Of a stretch of 64,000 nt of DNA, positions 45,779 through 55,208 are shown in pieces. The notes beneath the pieces were generated by a model. The model saw only the letters and a list, made by a program, of their open reading frames with translations, was not told the DNA's origin and did no database searches. Made by a program: the position numbers and the translations under genes. Source of the DNA: Malania oleifera (taxonomy: Eukaryota > Streptophyta > Magnoliopsida > Santalales > Ximeniaceae); the NCBI RefSeq assembly GCF_029873635.1, contig NC_080419.1:77240597-77304596 (forward strand), given 5' to 3'. The first letter of the stretch is position 1. The number at the start of each line of letters is the position of its first letter.

Positions 45779-46624
45779 TCACCATATACACTCGGTTTTC
45801 AACAAAACCAGGGATGCAGCTCGTGGCCCCCTTTTTCACAAAACAGTAATAATGAAAAACCCATAGTTTTCCCCATTAGATCCCTCCAAATGAGTAGTCA
45901 AAACATACACAGGACCGTGAACCACAGTTTCATCGAGTCTGATTTCAAAAATAACCAATATAAACATAGTTCCCCTTACCTTTTCCCCGAATAGCAAATC
46001 CTGAACTCCAAGGCCCCTAAATAGCGAATCGAGTTCCAAAACCTACAATCAATAGTGCAAAATATGCTCACAAGACAGTTTTCTAAAAAACTACCAGATT
46101 AGAATTGAAAATCGAGCCTTACCTCGATTTTACGCCGAAACCCGAAAATCTTTGAAATGGGATTCCGATCCGTAGAACTTGTAGAGAATCCTTCCACAAT
46201 TCTCGTGGTAACTTCAGATTCTCGATTCCAACAACGATCGGCGAAGAAATCTAGAGAGAGAAAGTGAATCCCGAGTTCCTAGAGAGAGAGAGAGAGAGTA
46301 AAATCATTACTTCACTACTAACCAACTCAAAATATCCTTTTAAAGAGTCTTTGACCCAGGTGGATTTATCGACAAATTGGCGTCCTCGTCAACAAATCCG
46401 CCATTGGCTTCGTCGAGGAGACGGTGGCCTCGTCGACGAGGCTGATATTTCAATTTCTCCAGGACCCTCGGCATTTCCTCGTCGACGAGCTCCTGAATTT
46501 TGTCGACAAGAAGGACGAAGAATTTGTCGACGAAATCTAACTTCGTCGACGAGGCCTGCTCTTTTACCAAAATGCCCGTCTCTTTAAATATTTAAAAACC
46601 ATTATCAAGAGTCGGGTTCTTACA
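45776..46624 (-). mobile_element. 5' LTR of the Tekay-type element, proximal part
   Basis: It matches 24645-25485 of the partner LTR: GA-rich microsatellite at 46255-46297, CTCGTCGACGAG words at 46370-46550, end ...GGGTTCTTACA, then TSD TCAAC. Confidence 0.88.
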
Positions 46625-46629
46625 TCAAC

Positions 46630-47080
46630 GCCTTGTCTTCTTCCTCAAACTTCACATCAACCCACATCATATCAATTATAATATGATCAAATACATTAAT
46701 GTGTTGGTTCCAATCCGAACCTCATCCTTCTTAAGCCAATACAACTTATGTTTAAGATACAACTTGTTCATTAAAGACTTGGACATATGCCGACTTTCAA
46801 GTTTCTTCCAAATAGCCGTAGGAGATTCCTCATCTATGACATGATACAACACGTCATCAGCCAAATAAAGCCTAATATATAGTCATTAGAGTCTTTACTT
46901 CCAACTCCTTCTAACTTATTTCATCTATGCCTTCTGGTTGACCTCGATATAATGCCTTCACCATAACTTGCTGCACTAACAGATCCTTAATCTTTCTCTG
47001 CCATAGTCTGAAGTTTCCAGTCTATCGAACTTAACAACATCGAACTTTGTAGAAGATATTTCAAAAGCCAGTGTAACCTA
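46630..47080 (-). pseudogene. N-terminal half of Tork-like gag
   Basis: The right-hand side of the copia gag is split by the Gypsy insertion. The frame at 46676-46864 reads SPTAIWKKLESRHMSKSLMNKLYLKHKLYWLK, the UBN2 gag-polypeptide pattern. Toward 47050 an N-terminal ...EISSTKFDVVKFD... is readable with a frame change downstream of it. No clear ATG remains. Confidence 0.78.
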
Positions 47081-47082
47081 GT

Positions 47083-47094
47083 AATCTGATACCA
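47083..47094 (-). other. primer-binding site of the Tork-like element
   Basis: The minus strand reads TGGTATCAGATT; the first ten bases match the initiator-Met complement. Confidence 0.75.
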
Positions 47095-47100
47095 ATTTTT

Positions 47101-47631
47101 TGTACAAATAAATGCGCAGCAGAAACTTGAATCACATAATGTAGCAACTAACAGTGAAATATACAGAAAACATAATCACACAACTTAAGTGAAAGTAATA
47201 AAACAATGATACGAAAAATTACATGGTTTGGCAATGCCTACATCTGTGTGAGCAAACGTTGGTGATTTTTCACTATCTTCTGTCTAAAAGATATAAGACA
47301 TAATTAGAGTTACAACATACAACATGTATATATAACCCTCCCAAAGGTTTTTCCCCCGAAACCCAACCTACAAAACTTTCAAATTCAAAATTTGAAAAAA
47401 ATAAAAATAACGGTGAGTAACCAAGAAAAACCATCGACGGTTTCAGACATTCCGTCGATTGTTTAAAGTCGAAACCAAAGAGTAGATGTAACACTACAAT
47501 CCATCAACTATTTATTCTGCACCTGGACAAAACCATCGACGGTTTCAGTAAATCGTCACCAGTTTCTTCTTACAAGTTAGCAACTTTATTTTATACCATA
47601 TTTTCTCTTTGTACATACATTCCACTTAACA
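47101..47631 (-). mobile_element. 5' LTR of the Tork-like Copia
   Basis: About 530 bp, from TGTACAAATAAATG to ...CCACTTAACA on the plus strand. It contains two CCATCGACGGTTTCAG words (47431 and 47531) and a TATATATAA box (47328-47336). The outer end was inferred from the TG...CA rule and is less certain. Confidence 0.65.
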
Positions 47632-47839
47632 TATGAGCCACATATTATAACAAAAGAAAATTTGATTGAAGTTGACTATGCATCATTAATGAATATTACC
47701 ATGGGAATAACTTTTGAAGTCAAGGAACAAGATATGAATAAGGAAACCAAGAGATCGGGAATTTAGTTGACAATGGTTAGAGAGTTCAAAAGACTAAAGA
47801 AAAAAAAAATTGAAGAGACAAAGAGTTGATCTATTATCA
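47632..47839. other. intergenic, no feature seen
   Basis: AT-rich sequence with no coding signal and no match to the repeats elsewhere in the window. Confidence 0.5.
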
Positions 47840-47858
47840 AATAAGGAGGAGAGCACAA

Positions 47859-48078
47859 CCCACAGGGTGTGGTTTAGGTGGTAGTGCGGGTTGCGGGAGT
47901 GCCTCTCACGAGATCAGGTGTTCAAACCCTCTCGGGTTCGTTTCCGCCCCTAAATTCCTAAAATTTACCTCCCTTTGGAGTTGTGGAGTCAATTTTAAGG
48001 GGTGCGAGATTAGTCACGTGGACCGTAAAACGGACACATGGAAACTCGGTGCGTAATACAAAAAAATAAAAAATAAAG
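47859..48078 (+). mobile_element. tRNA-derived SINE with 19-bp TSD
   Basis: The about 220-bp element has a Pol III A box TGGTTTAGGTGG (47870-47881) and a B box GGTGTTCAAACCC (47917-47929), 47 bp apart start to start. It continues into a non-tRNA body and ends in an A-rich tail (AAAAAAATAAAAAATAAAG). It is flanked by AATAAGGAGGAGAgCACAA (47840-47858) and the same 19 bases with one change at 48079-48097. The tail and duplication indicate LINE-assisted retroposition. The specific SINE family was not identified. Confidence 0.9.
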
Positions 48079-48097
48079 AATAAGGAGGAGATCACAA

Positions 48098-50085
48098 GCT
48101 AAAGTGACTATTCAATCTAATGTTACACCTTAGAATTTAAATAAATAATTTTGTAAGGATACTAAAATTATCATCACACTTGTTGCAAAAGCATTGCCAT
48201 ATTTTTAGAAATAGTACAATAGTATAATAAGTTGCAGGCATATTTCAATTTATTAATATTTTTATATATATCATTGGATATGGAATCACCCATGGAAATT
48301 TTTTTTATTGGTTCATGTATATGCATCATATATATCTCATCATTTTAAGTTTATTATACTTATGTCTTCCATGAATTTGAGAACGGTCTCTCTAATATGC
48401 CAATAAATATGACCATCTATTTTGATTTTCTCCCAAAATGATAACCAGAGAAGTAAAACCCTTATCTTTAATAGACATATTTGTATGGTGTAGGTTTGAC
48501 CTCTTTTGTTTTAAGCTGCAAAATTTAATCAAAAGGTTGTACCCTGAAAAGGACAAACTATAGTATTTCTACTAAAATAATTGATGGACCATACCGAATG
48601 CTATTTATAAAGAGAGTCTCATCCCTCAACTTCATTATTTTTATACTAGTATGACCCTAATCATGTCAAATGACATAACTTTACGTCAATATTAATGTTT
48701 AAGGGACTAGGATTCTTATATATATATATATATATATGAAAAATTCTAGTTATGACAAGAAATACATCACAAGAGCAAATCACATCACATGAATAGTTAA
48801 AATTTCTAAAAATTGCAAGTCATCCGAAAAAATCTCTAGTGACCAAGAAATTAATAAAATGGGAGGCAACCCAAGAAATTAGAATAATGCCATCCTCTTG
48901 CATTGAATGCATAAACCAACAAGGTGACATGAAAATTCCAGTCACTTCTTTGACCCTATTGTACAGTCCGGTTCACTATGGAAAAATAAAATAAAATGGT
49001 GATCAAAACAATATTAAACAAGTAATTATTTTGGGGGGAGAGAGAGAGAGAGAGAGAGAGACATCTTTTTATTGAACAATTGTTTCTTAAATTGGGATGC
49101 AACTTTCTGGGCCAGGTCGTGTTCTCTATGATTTGTCTCATACCCACCAAAACCACTCAAAAGTGAACAGTGGAATTGGTAGCAGGCAGCTGCTTTCTTC
49201 TCAATTCACATAAAAATCCAAAAGAAGGGGAACTCGGCCAACAGCAGACTATGCATATATACACATGGTAAAAGCTAAAAAAGTACATGAGCCTAAATTA
49301 GCATAGCCCTCTCTATATCTAAGCATCTAACCATGCATCATCATATCTTCATTATCTTCGCCGTCGATTCATCATCTTCTGTTTAATTCACCATGGCATA
49401 TTTCCCAGAAAGTGTTAACTAGCTAGCTGCCTCAAAAACGTACCGTACTATATACACTTCAACTGTTCAATAGACTCGATCAATGCGCCCAATACATGTC
49501 AAAATTATCTGGGCATTGAGTGGGGGGCCTCCCCCTTCTATCCTATTCTATTCTAGAGCCCTCTCGCCCATCTTATGGTCTTCCACCATGACTTTTAGAA
49601 ATGGTTTCCTTTTCCTCTAGCTACTTTTTATTTGCTTTGCTAGAAGACAACATTAATTGTCAACTTCACATGCTCGCGATTTTTCTTACGTTTTCTTTCG
49701 GTAAACAAAATAGAATTTTCATACATGAAGAGAGAGAAAGTGAGAGAGAACGCCTTATTGCTGTCATATGTGTTGGCACCAACCAAGAAAAAAATTTATG
49801 ATATTTCCATCCAAACACTGTACATTTAACTACATTAATTGATACACTCACTTGGAAGCACACAGAAATAAGTATTAAGAGACTTGATGGAGAAGCTACA
49901 TGCACTCAAACCACACGCGCACATAGAGAGAGTGAGGGAGAGGGGAGGGGGAGGGGGAGGGGCAGAGAGATTTGGCCCTTCGAAGGGGAAAAAAAAAATA
50001 GTCAGGAGGGCTAAAAAACGATTTGAGGGCTAAAAAACGGGTAACTTACATTTGACAAGATAGCACATACACAGTTCATGACTAG
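48098..50085. other. intergenic region 3' of the AP2/ERF gene
   Basis: No convincing gene. It holds an (AT)n run at 48718-48737, a (GA)n run at 49039-49061 and a G-rich purine tract at 49932-49963. The tract is close enough to the stop codon of the AP2/ERF gene to be in its 3' UTR. Short open frames here lack any family resemblance. Confidence 0.6.
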
Positions 50086-50859
50086 CTAGTAATCCCACAA
50101 GAAAGCTTCACAGCTGCCAGGAACCACACTCTCTGGCGCTGACATCTGATCTGAAACATACCCACTATAATCACCACCGCAATCCAACCACGGCGACGGA
50201 TAAACCCACCCGTCTACCGCTTCAACATACACGTAATCATTGTTCCACTCGGCCGGCACCGACTCAAAGCCCGTCCCCAGCCTCGGAAGCTCCACGATTT
50301 CGCTCAACTCATCCGACGCCGCCGACAAGTCCATTGCCGAAACCAGCGATGACAACGACGGCGGCGGCGGGGGCGGCGGCTGAGCGTCGTCAAACTTATC
50401 CATCGCCGCGGCTCTGGCGGCCGCAGCCTGAACGTCGCGCGGGGAGAGGGAGACAGGTCGGGGGAGGCAGCCGGCGAGTTCGGGAAAATTGAGGATAGCA
50501 GAAGTGCCTTTGATACTGAGGGCGGCCACGTCGTGGGCTCTGGCGGCCATTTCCGGGGAGGGGAAGGTGCCGAGCCAAATGCGGGATTTTTTGCGGGGTT
50601 CGCGGATTTCGGAGACCCATTTACCCCAGTTGCGCATTCGGACCCCCCGGTAGACTGGGTGCTTGCTGCGGTCTCGGATTCGCTTTATCTTCTTGGTGTC
50701 TGGCTCATGGGGGACATGGGTTTGCGTGGGGGAGTCGGGGATCGAGTTGGGAACGGAGTTAGTCAACCCGGGTGAGGAGGGAGAGGAAGAGGAAGAGGGC
50801 GAAGAGGAGAATGAGTTGCAGCTGCTCTCTGTTTCTGAAGTAATTGAGTGTTCGGTCAT
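50086..50859 (-). CDS. AP2/ERF transcription factor, DREB A-4 (TINY/ERF034-like)
   Basis: This 257-residue, intronless gene encodes a nuclear DNA-binding activator or repressor of the DREB type. The Ser-rich N-terminus (1-55) is followed by a basic stretch [11 protein letters not shown] (56-66), a likely nuclear signal. A single AP2 domain spans about 69-127 with [22 protein letters not shown], then WLGTF and [10 protein letters not shown]. Val and Glu occupy positions 14 and 19 of the domain (V82, E87), the DREB pair that favours DRE/CRT (A/GCCGAC) sites. The N-terminal [20 protein letters not shown] run is typical of group III/A-4 (TINY, ERF034/035). After it come a seven-proline run (161-167), an acidic C-terminus and a terminal LWDY. 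The start is supported by an in-frame TAA three codons upstream and A at -3. The family usually acts in dehydration, cold or growth responses; that role here is inferred. It is the only intact host gene in the window. Confidence 0.96.
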   Translation of the reverse strand: MTEHSITSETESSCNSFSSSPSSSSSPSSPGLTNSVPNSIPDSPTQTHVPHEPDTKKIKRIRDRSKHPVYRGVRMRNWGKWVSEIREPRKKSRIWLGTFPSPEMAARAHDVAALSIKGTSAILNFPELAGCLPRPVSLSPRDVQAAAARAAAMDKFDDAQPPPPPPPSLSSLVSAMDLSAASDELSEIVELPRLGTGFESVPAEWNNDYVYVEAVDGWVYPSPWLDCGGDYSGYVSDQMSAPESVVPGSCEAFLWDY

Positions 50860-50999
50860 GGTTAATTAATCCACGAAATTCAGAGAGAGGAAGAGGAATA
50901 GAAGGGCTGAGGATATGTGTATTGATGGAGGGAGCTATCGATCCACCAGGCCTTTGATCTCGATCTTCTATTAATTTGCAATGACTCCGCTAGTCCCAC

Positions 51000-51006
51000 T
51001 TATAAA
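51000..51006 (-). promoter_or_regulatory. TATA box of the AP2/ERF gene
   Basis: The minus strand reads TTTATAA in TGTTTATAAGT, about 140 bp upstream of the ATG. This implies a 5' UTR of roughly 110 bases. Confidence 0.6.
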
Positions 51007-51012
51007 CAAGGG

Positions 51013-51072
51013 AGGAGAGAGAGAGAGAGAGGGGGGCTGGGGGGCGGGGGGTACGTGCAAGTGGGGCCCACA
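51013..51072. promoter_or_regulatory. GA repeat, G-run cluster and ACGTG/GGGCCCAC motifs upstream of TATA
   Basis: (GA)n at 51014-51030 is followed by three G6 runs (51031-51036, 51039-51044, 51046-51051) and GGGG at 51063-51066. ACGTG (51053-51057) is an ABRE/G-box core, and GTGGGGCCCAC (51061-51071) resembles a TCP site. All lie within 70 bp upstream of the TATA box. Function is inferred from motif resemblance only. Confidence 0.5.
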
Positions 51073-52159
51073 AAAGAAATGGGTCACCCTGCTAGTCCCG
51101 TGGGGCAATGGCGTCCCTATCAAATAGGACCACCCTCAACCCTCCATTTATTTTACCCGTAACTGTTAACCCTCCTGTTCAATTATCCCCTTATCATGTT
51201 CAGCAGTGCACCATTACTTGGCCAGAAAGCCAACTCCCAAAATTCTATTATATATATATATGGGAGCATGACTAAGTTGATTTTTCATTAGATTTACTTA
51301 AATATTGAAATTTTATTTCAAATATAGCCGTAGTTCTCAAAAGAATTTAGAATTTATTATGAGACAAATGTTTTTGAATGACAGAAGTTAAGAGATTTTG
51401 AGTGAATATTTTTTTTAATTTAAGGTAGTTTTTAAGCTTTATCATGGGACAACATTCTTATTCTAATTCATAGATAACGCGGTGTAAAATTATTATTTTT
51501 ATTCTTTTATGCAATTAATTCAATTGCATCACAATAAGTCTATCTTTTGCCTCTGCATTTATCTCATTCCTTTGCCAAAAGTAAAAAATCTATGGTTTGA
51601 GCTTAGATTGCCACACCACATATACACGTATATAACTTATACTAATCAAGTATCTTTCATTAATTTCAATCTCCATCATTTATATAGAAGGGAAAATAAT
51701 AACTATTGTACTTCTAATTAGTAAAAATTCCAAAATATACTCATAGCCATAAGTGCAACTCATTATGGATGGCAGGATTAGCAGTTTTTCTTGTAACTCT
51801 TTATAAAAGTGTAATCTCCTAATAAGATCAAAGGTAATCTACCTATTAACTTGGACATTAAACTTCCTTTAAAAAAAAAAAAAAAAACAACATCCAAGTA
51901 CTGATTTAAGTATCGACAAAACATCATGAGCTGACTAAAAGGTCTTCCAAACTCTTCTACTCTATGGTTGGAATTTGTGAATTGTATGAATATTGGATGA
52001 CCATTGGTGCGAGGATCAAGTTTTGGCCTGAGCCAAATTTTGCATCAATAGTTTGAATTTGCCAATAGGAACTATTCACTCCCAAAAATACAACATGCCT
52101 ATCCATATCCCAAAAAATCAATGTTAAAGCTAATATCTTCATAAGTACGGATTCCTTAC
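51073..52159. other. intergenic region 5' of the AP2/ERF gene
   Basis: AT-rich. It holds an (AT)n run at 51250-51260 and an A-run at 51871-51886. The 93-codon minus frame at 51957-52238 shows no recognisable domain and overlaps the degenerate tandem repeat, so it is not called as a gene. Confidence 0.5.
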
Positions 52160-52605
52160 TTGAGTATGACATGGCGACAATCAGATTTAACTGCCCTCCA
52201 TGAATGAGGTTTCCGTAGTGAAAAATGGCACACAACAACTAGACTCGCTTTCCCTTTAGAAGTATAGACTTTTTGTTGGAATGCAATGTGACAACAATCA
52301 AATCCACTTGCCCTCTAAAAGCGAGGTCCCCTAGATACAATGCAAGGTGCCAACAATTAAATACACTTGTCTTCTTTGAGCAACATCTCCTTGTCGAAGT
52401 ACAACATAGGAGTAGTTAGATTTGTATATGTTAGATTTATACACAACTTCTTAAATATCAACATGGGCTTGATAACCTAAAATAATATCACTATATCTAA
52501 TTTGCTTTACCTTTCCAGAGAGTGGTGTGATGACAGTAAGATCCACAAACCCTATATGAGGGAGGAGTACTCCTTGTCAAAGTGTGAGATATTGGCAATG
52601 ATCCT
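52160..52605. repeat. degenerate tandem repeat, about 60-bp period
   Basis: About seven units follow one plan: 'ATG.NATGNGACAACAATCA', then 'AATCCACTTGCCCTC', then 'GAGG..CCTTGTNGAAGT'. Units start near 52165, 52222, 52281, 52339, 52401, 52461 and 52521. The best-matching pairs are units 1, 3, 4 and 7. The array ends where an LTR begins. Confidence 0.6.
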
Positions 52606-53670
52606 TGCTGGCCTAACATGACTTTCGAATCTTATTTTGATGATAACAAATAAAGGTTAATTTAACAAGTTGTTGTTTAACTAATGATATTTCAGGAAAC
52701 CTTGTATCACAATGTTCAAAAGGATCAAAGAAATGAAAGTTTAAGATCACAAGTTGTAACGACTTCAAAAATCTTGATATAAAATGAAACATAAAAAAAT
52801 ATTGAAAAGTCAACTCGAACCCATGGATAATGGAGACACCTGTCATTCACAGTGGAAACCTACGCAGCAGTAAATATAAATCACATTTTCAAAACTGTAA
52901 TATACATAATACCAGAGTCTACTATAATTCCATAATACTGTATTTATGTATAACCTCCAAAAACATCAAAATGACCCTACGATCATACAACAAAAATCTT
53001 CTAATCCTAGATCTATGCTTACCCTTCTAGTAGGAAAGCTCAACTCACTCAACGGCGGCCTTGACCCGCCGATCTCTTTAGGTCTCCTGAAAAATTAATT
53101 AAGTTCGGGGGTGAGACACTTCTTAGTAAGGGAAAATAAACTAAATACAGTTGTGTGACAACATGAATATTTAATGCAGTTATACATATACAATACATTT
53201 CATGAATCTGTAAACATTCGTTATAACATACTGAATCATCATATACTTTCATATTTTTCTAGTAACTCATATCATTCATGAATCGTCTGTTATATTTGAT
53301 AATACTGAAAACATACACACGATGAATAGTTAGCTAATGTCATGTATTACCCCCCCATGATGGGTTGTGCAGCCCGAAGGCGGGACCCGACAATGGTTGG
53401 ACGACCACTGCCGAGTAAAAAATGTCTATAAGTATGATAGGGCTGCCGCACCCTGGTCCGGACTGCCAGGTGGACATCTACAACTCTACACTGAAAGCCA
53501 CATCAACTATCCATCTCCTACCCCATCGTGGGGTGGTTAGCACAAGTTTGAACATAAATATTTGATCTATATAGCTATGGTACCGAGCTCTTGAAACTGA
53601 ACTAAACTAACATCTGGGTTCTGATAACATATAGTACCTAATATTATAGCATTTTTCATAATTTCATAAA

Positions 53671-53838
53671 TACGGCCTTGCGCCAAACATTTCTTAATTA
53701 CGGCCTCGTGCCAAACATTTCACAAATACGGCCTCGTGCCGAACATTTCACAAATACGGTCTCGTGCAGAACATTTCATAAATACGGCCTCGTTCCAAAC
53801 ATTTCATAAATACGGCCTCGTGCCAAACATTTCATATA
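53671..53838. repeat. six-copy 28-bp tandem repeat
   Basis: Unit TACGGCCTCGTGCCAAACAT plus TTCATAAA, starting at 53671, 53699, 53727, 53755, 53783 and 53811. Confidence 0.92.
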
Positions 53839-54545
53839 TAACATTCTGAAAATAAATCAATTATCATGTATTTCAAAATCATCATATACTGCATTATTGC
53901 GTAATTCCTAAAAACATGCTTATTTGTAAAATTACCGTAACATAATACATTTCATGAAAATAATACTCATGCCACACAATGCTAAATTAAATTTTACATT
54001 CCATCTAAAATCGTAATTCATGTATACAACAGTATTTTCCCAAATATACATTTACTCAATAATATTCATATGCAATACATGTTTTTTTGAAAATCAATTT
54101 GTTGAGAAATAATGCTAATTTGCGTGAAAAAATACCTGCTTTAATTTATTCCCTTACTTGACTATTGAGAAAGCCCCTAAAATATCCTGGTCTAACATCC
54201 GTAGGATTTCCTGATCAATACCTTGAAAATGAAAACTCCCAGTATTAAACTTCAGTATTTTCACGTGTATATCATTTCCTATAACTACCGTAAGAGCAAA
54301 TTCGGCATAAAAAGCCTTACCTCAACTCAGGGATGATTTTCAAAGGAATTCCACCAACGATCCGCTCCGACAAGTATGTAGAGAACTTCTCTAGGAGCAT
54401 CATGGTAGCTTCAGATCGTCGATCCAACGAGCGACGGAGCCGGAATTAAAGAGAGAAGGGAGAGAAACCGAATAGAGAGAGAGAGAGATTTTTTTTTTCT
54501 AAATTTTGACGTTCAAATATAGGTTTTTGATATTTATAAAACTAG

Positions 54546-54745
54546 ATTCGTCGACGAGACACGTCACCTCGTTGACGAGTCCTGTAGAAATTTCATCGAC
54601 GAACTTGCACATTCGTCAAAAATTTTCAAACTTCCCCAAAACCCTCTCTTGGTATCTTCTCGTCAACGAATCTTGCCTTCATCAACGAGGTCCTCTTATA
54701 CCCTCGTCAACGAATCCCTTGTGTTCGTTGACGAGGCCTTGGTAA
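54546..54745. repeat. cluster of CTCGTCGACGAG-type words
   Basis: Variants include ATTCGTCGACGAGAC, CCTCGTTGACGAGTCC, CTCGTCAACGAATC and TTCGTTGACGAGGCC. The cluster is immediately upstream of the TATTTATA box in element orientation. Confidence 0.8.
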
Positions 54746-54826
54746 TTTCCCTCGATTATTCCTTCTGTTACTATTTCCATTTACCTTCCTCTTTATTTAA
54801 ATACCATTATTATTCGGGTTGTCACA

Positions 54827-54839
54827 TCCTCCCCTCCTT
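54827..54839 (-). other. polypurine tract
   Basis: The minus strand reads AAGGAGGGGAGGA directly upstream of the 3' LTR. Confidence 0.88.
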
Positions 54840-55208
54840 ATAAAATTTTGTCCTTGAAATTTACTATTCATATAATTCATCATCCCTTATTAGGCAAAGT
54901 GGTGTACTTATTTTATTACTTACCCCCACTTATGGCGAAGGAATACCGTGGTTACATTTCAAGTCCTGGGAGATTACATATACCAAAAGAAAATTTCCCC
55001 CAAAACTAAAATACCCCTTACTACTAGAGTATTACATGTACCCGTAAAAGAAAATTTACATATTTACTTATATTTCTTATTTACATATGGACTTCTTGAA
55101 ATAATTGCTGGTATTTCTGTTCGATCTGTTCCTCGAGCTCCCAAGAAGCCTCTTATACTGCATGATTCCTAAAACCTTTACTAGAGGAATCTTCTTATTA
55201 CATAGTTC

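Larger units (their letters stand above)
23667..46624 (-). mobile_element. Tekay-type Ty3/Gypsy element with TSD TCAAC and nested insertions
   Basis: LTRs start TGTCATGCCC (23667) and TGTCACGCCC (32946) on the plus strand and end ...TTACA at 25485 and 46624. TCAAC lies at 23662-23666 and 46625-46629. PBS is at 32931-32942 and a polypurine tract at 25486-25500. Order on the minus strand is gag, protease, RT, RNase H, integrase, chromodomain-like tail, as in chromoviruses of the Tekay/Del clade. The right LTR is split by a Sirevirus-like Copia, and the integrase region by an LTR. The LTR pair differs at roughly one base in ten over the first 230 bp by eye, suggesting an old insertion. Confidence 0.9.
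22394..47631 (-). mobile_element. Tork/Tnt1-like Copia element, split by a Gypsy insertion
   Basis: This is the outer element of the densest nest. Its 5' LTR is at 47101-47631, PBS at 47083-47094, gag in 46630-47080 and 23372-23666, then protease/pre-integrase and the start of integrase leftward to 22394, where it is cut by another LTR. The reverse transcriptase, RNase H and 3' LTR are not in the window. The gag frame is continuous if 23667-46629 is removed, which shows that the Gypsy element landed in it. Confidence 0.8.
52755..54826 (-). mobile_element. 3' LTR of the Tekay-type element
   Basis: 2072 bp. It has the conserved GC block at 53345-53530, six 28-bp tandem repeats at 53671-53838, a TATTTATAAA box at 54531-54540 and CTCGTCGACGAG-type words at 54546-54745. 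Confidence 0.93.

Noticed and set aside
47859..47945. tRNA gene
   Set aside because: A and B boxes are present but no acceptor stem or cloverleaf closes. An A-rich tail and a 19-bp TSD show it is a SINE.
49666..49905. 79-codon frame next to the AP2/ERF gene
   Set aside because: Low-complexity serine/leucine sequence from a GA/CT-rich tract, without family resemblance.
50533..50775. 80-codon plus-strand frame (and 50663-50869)
   Set aside because: Antisense to the AP2/ERF coding region and caused by its GC-rich, serine-rich codons.
51957..52238. 93-codon minus-strand frame as a small gene
   Set aside because: It overlaps a degenerate tandem repeat, no known domain is seen, and no promoter signals are visible.
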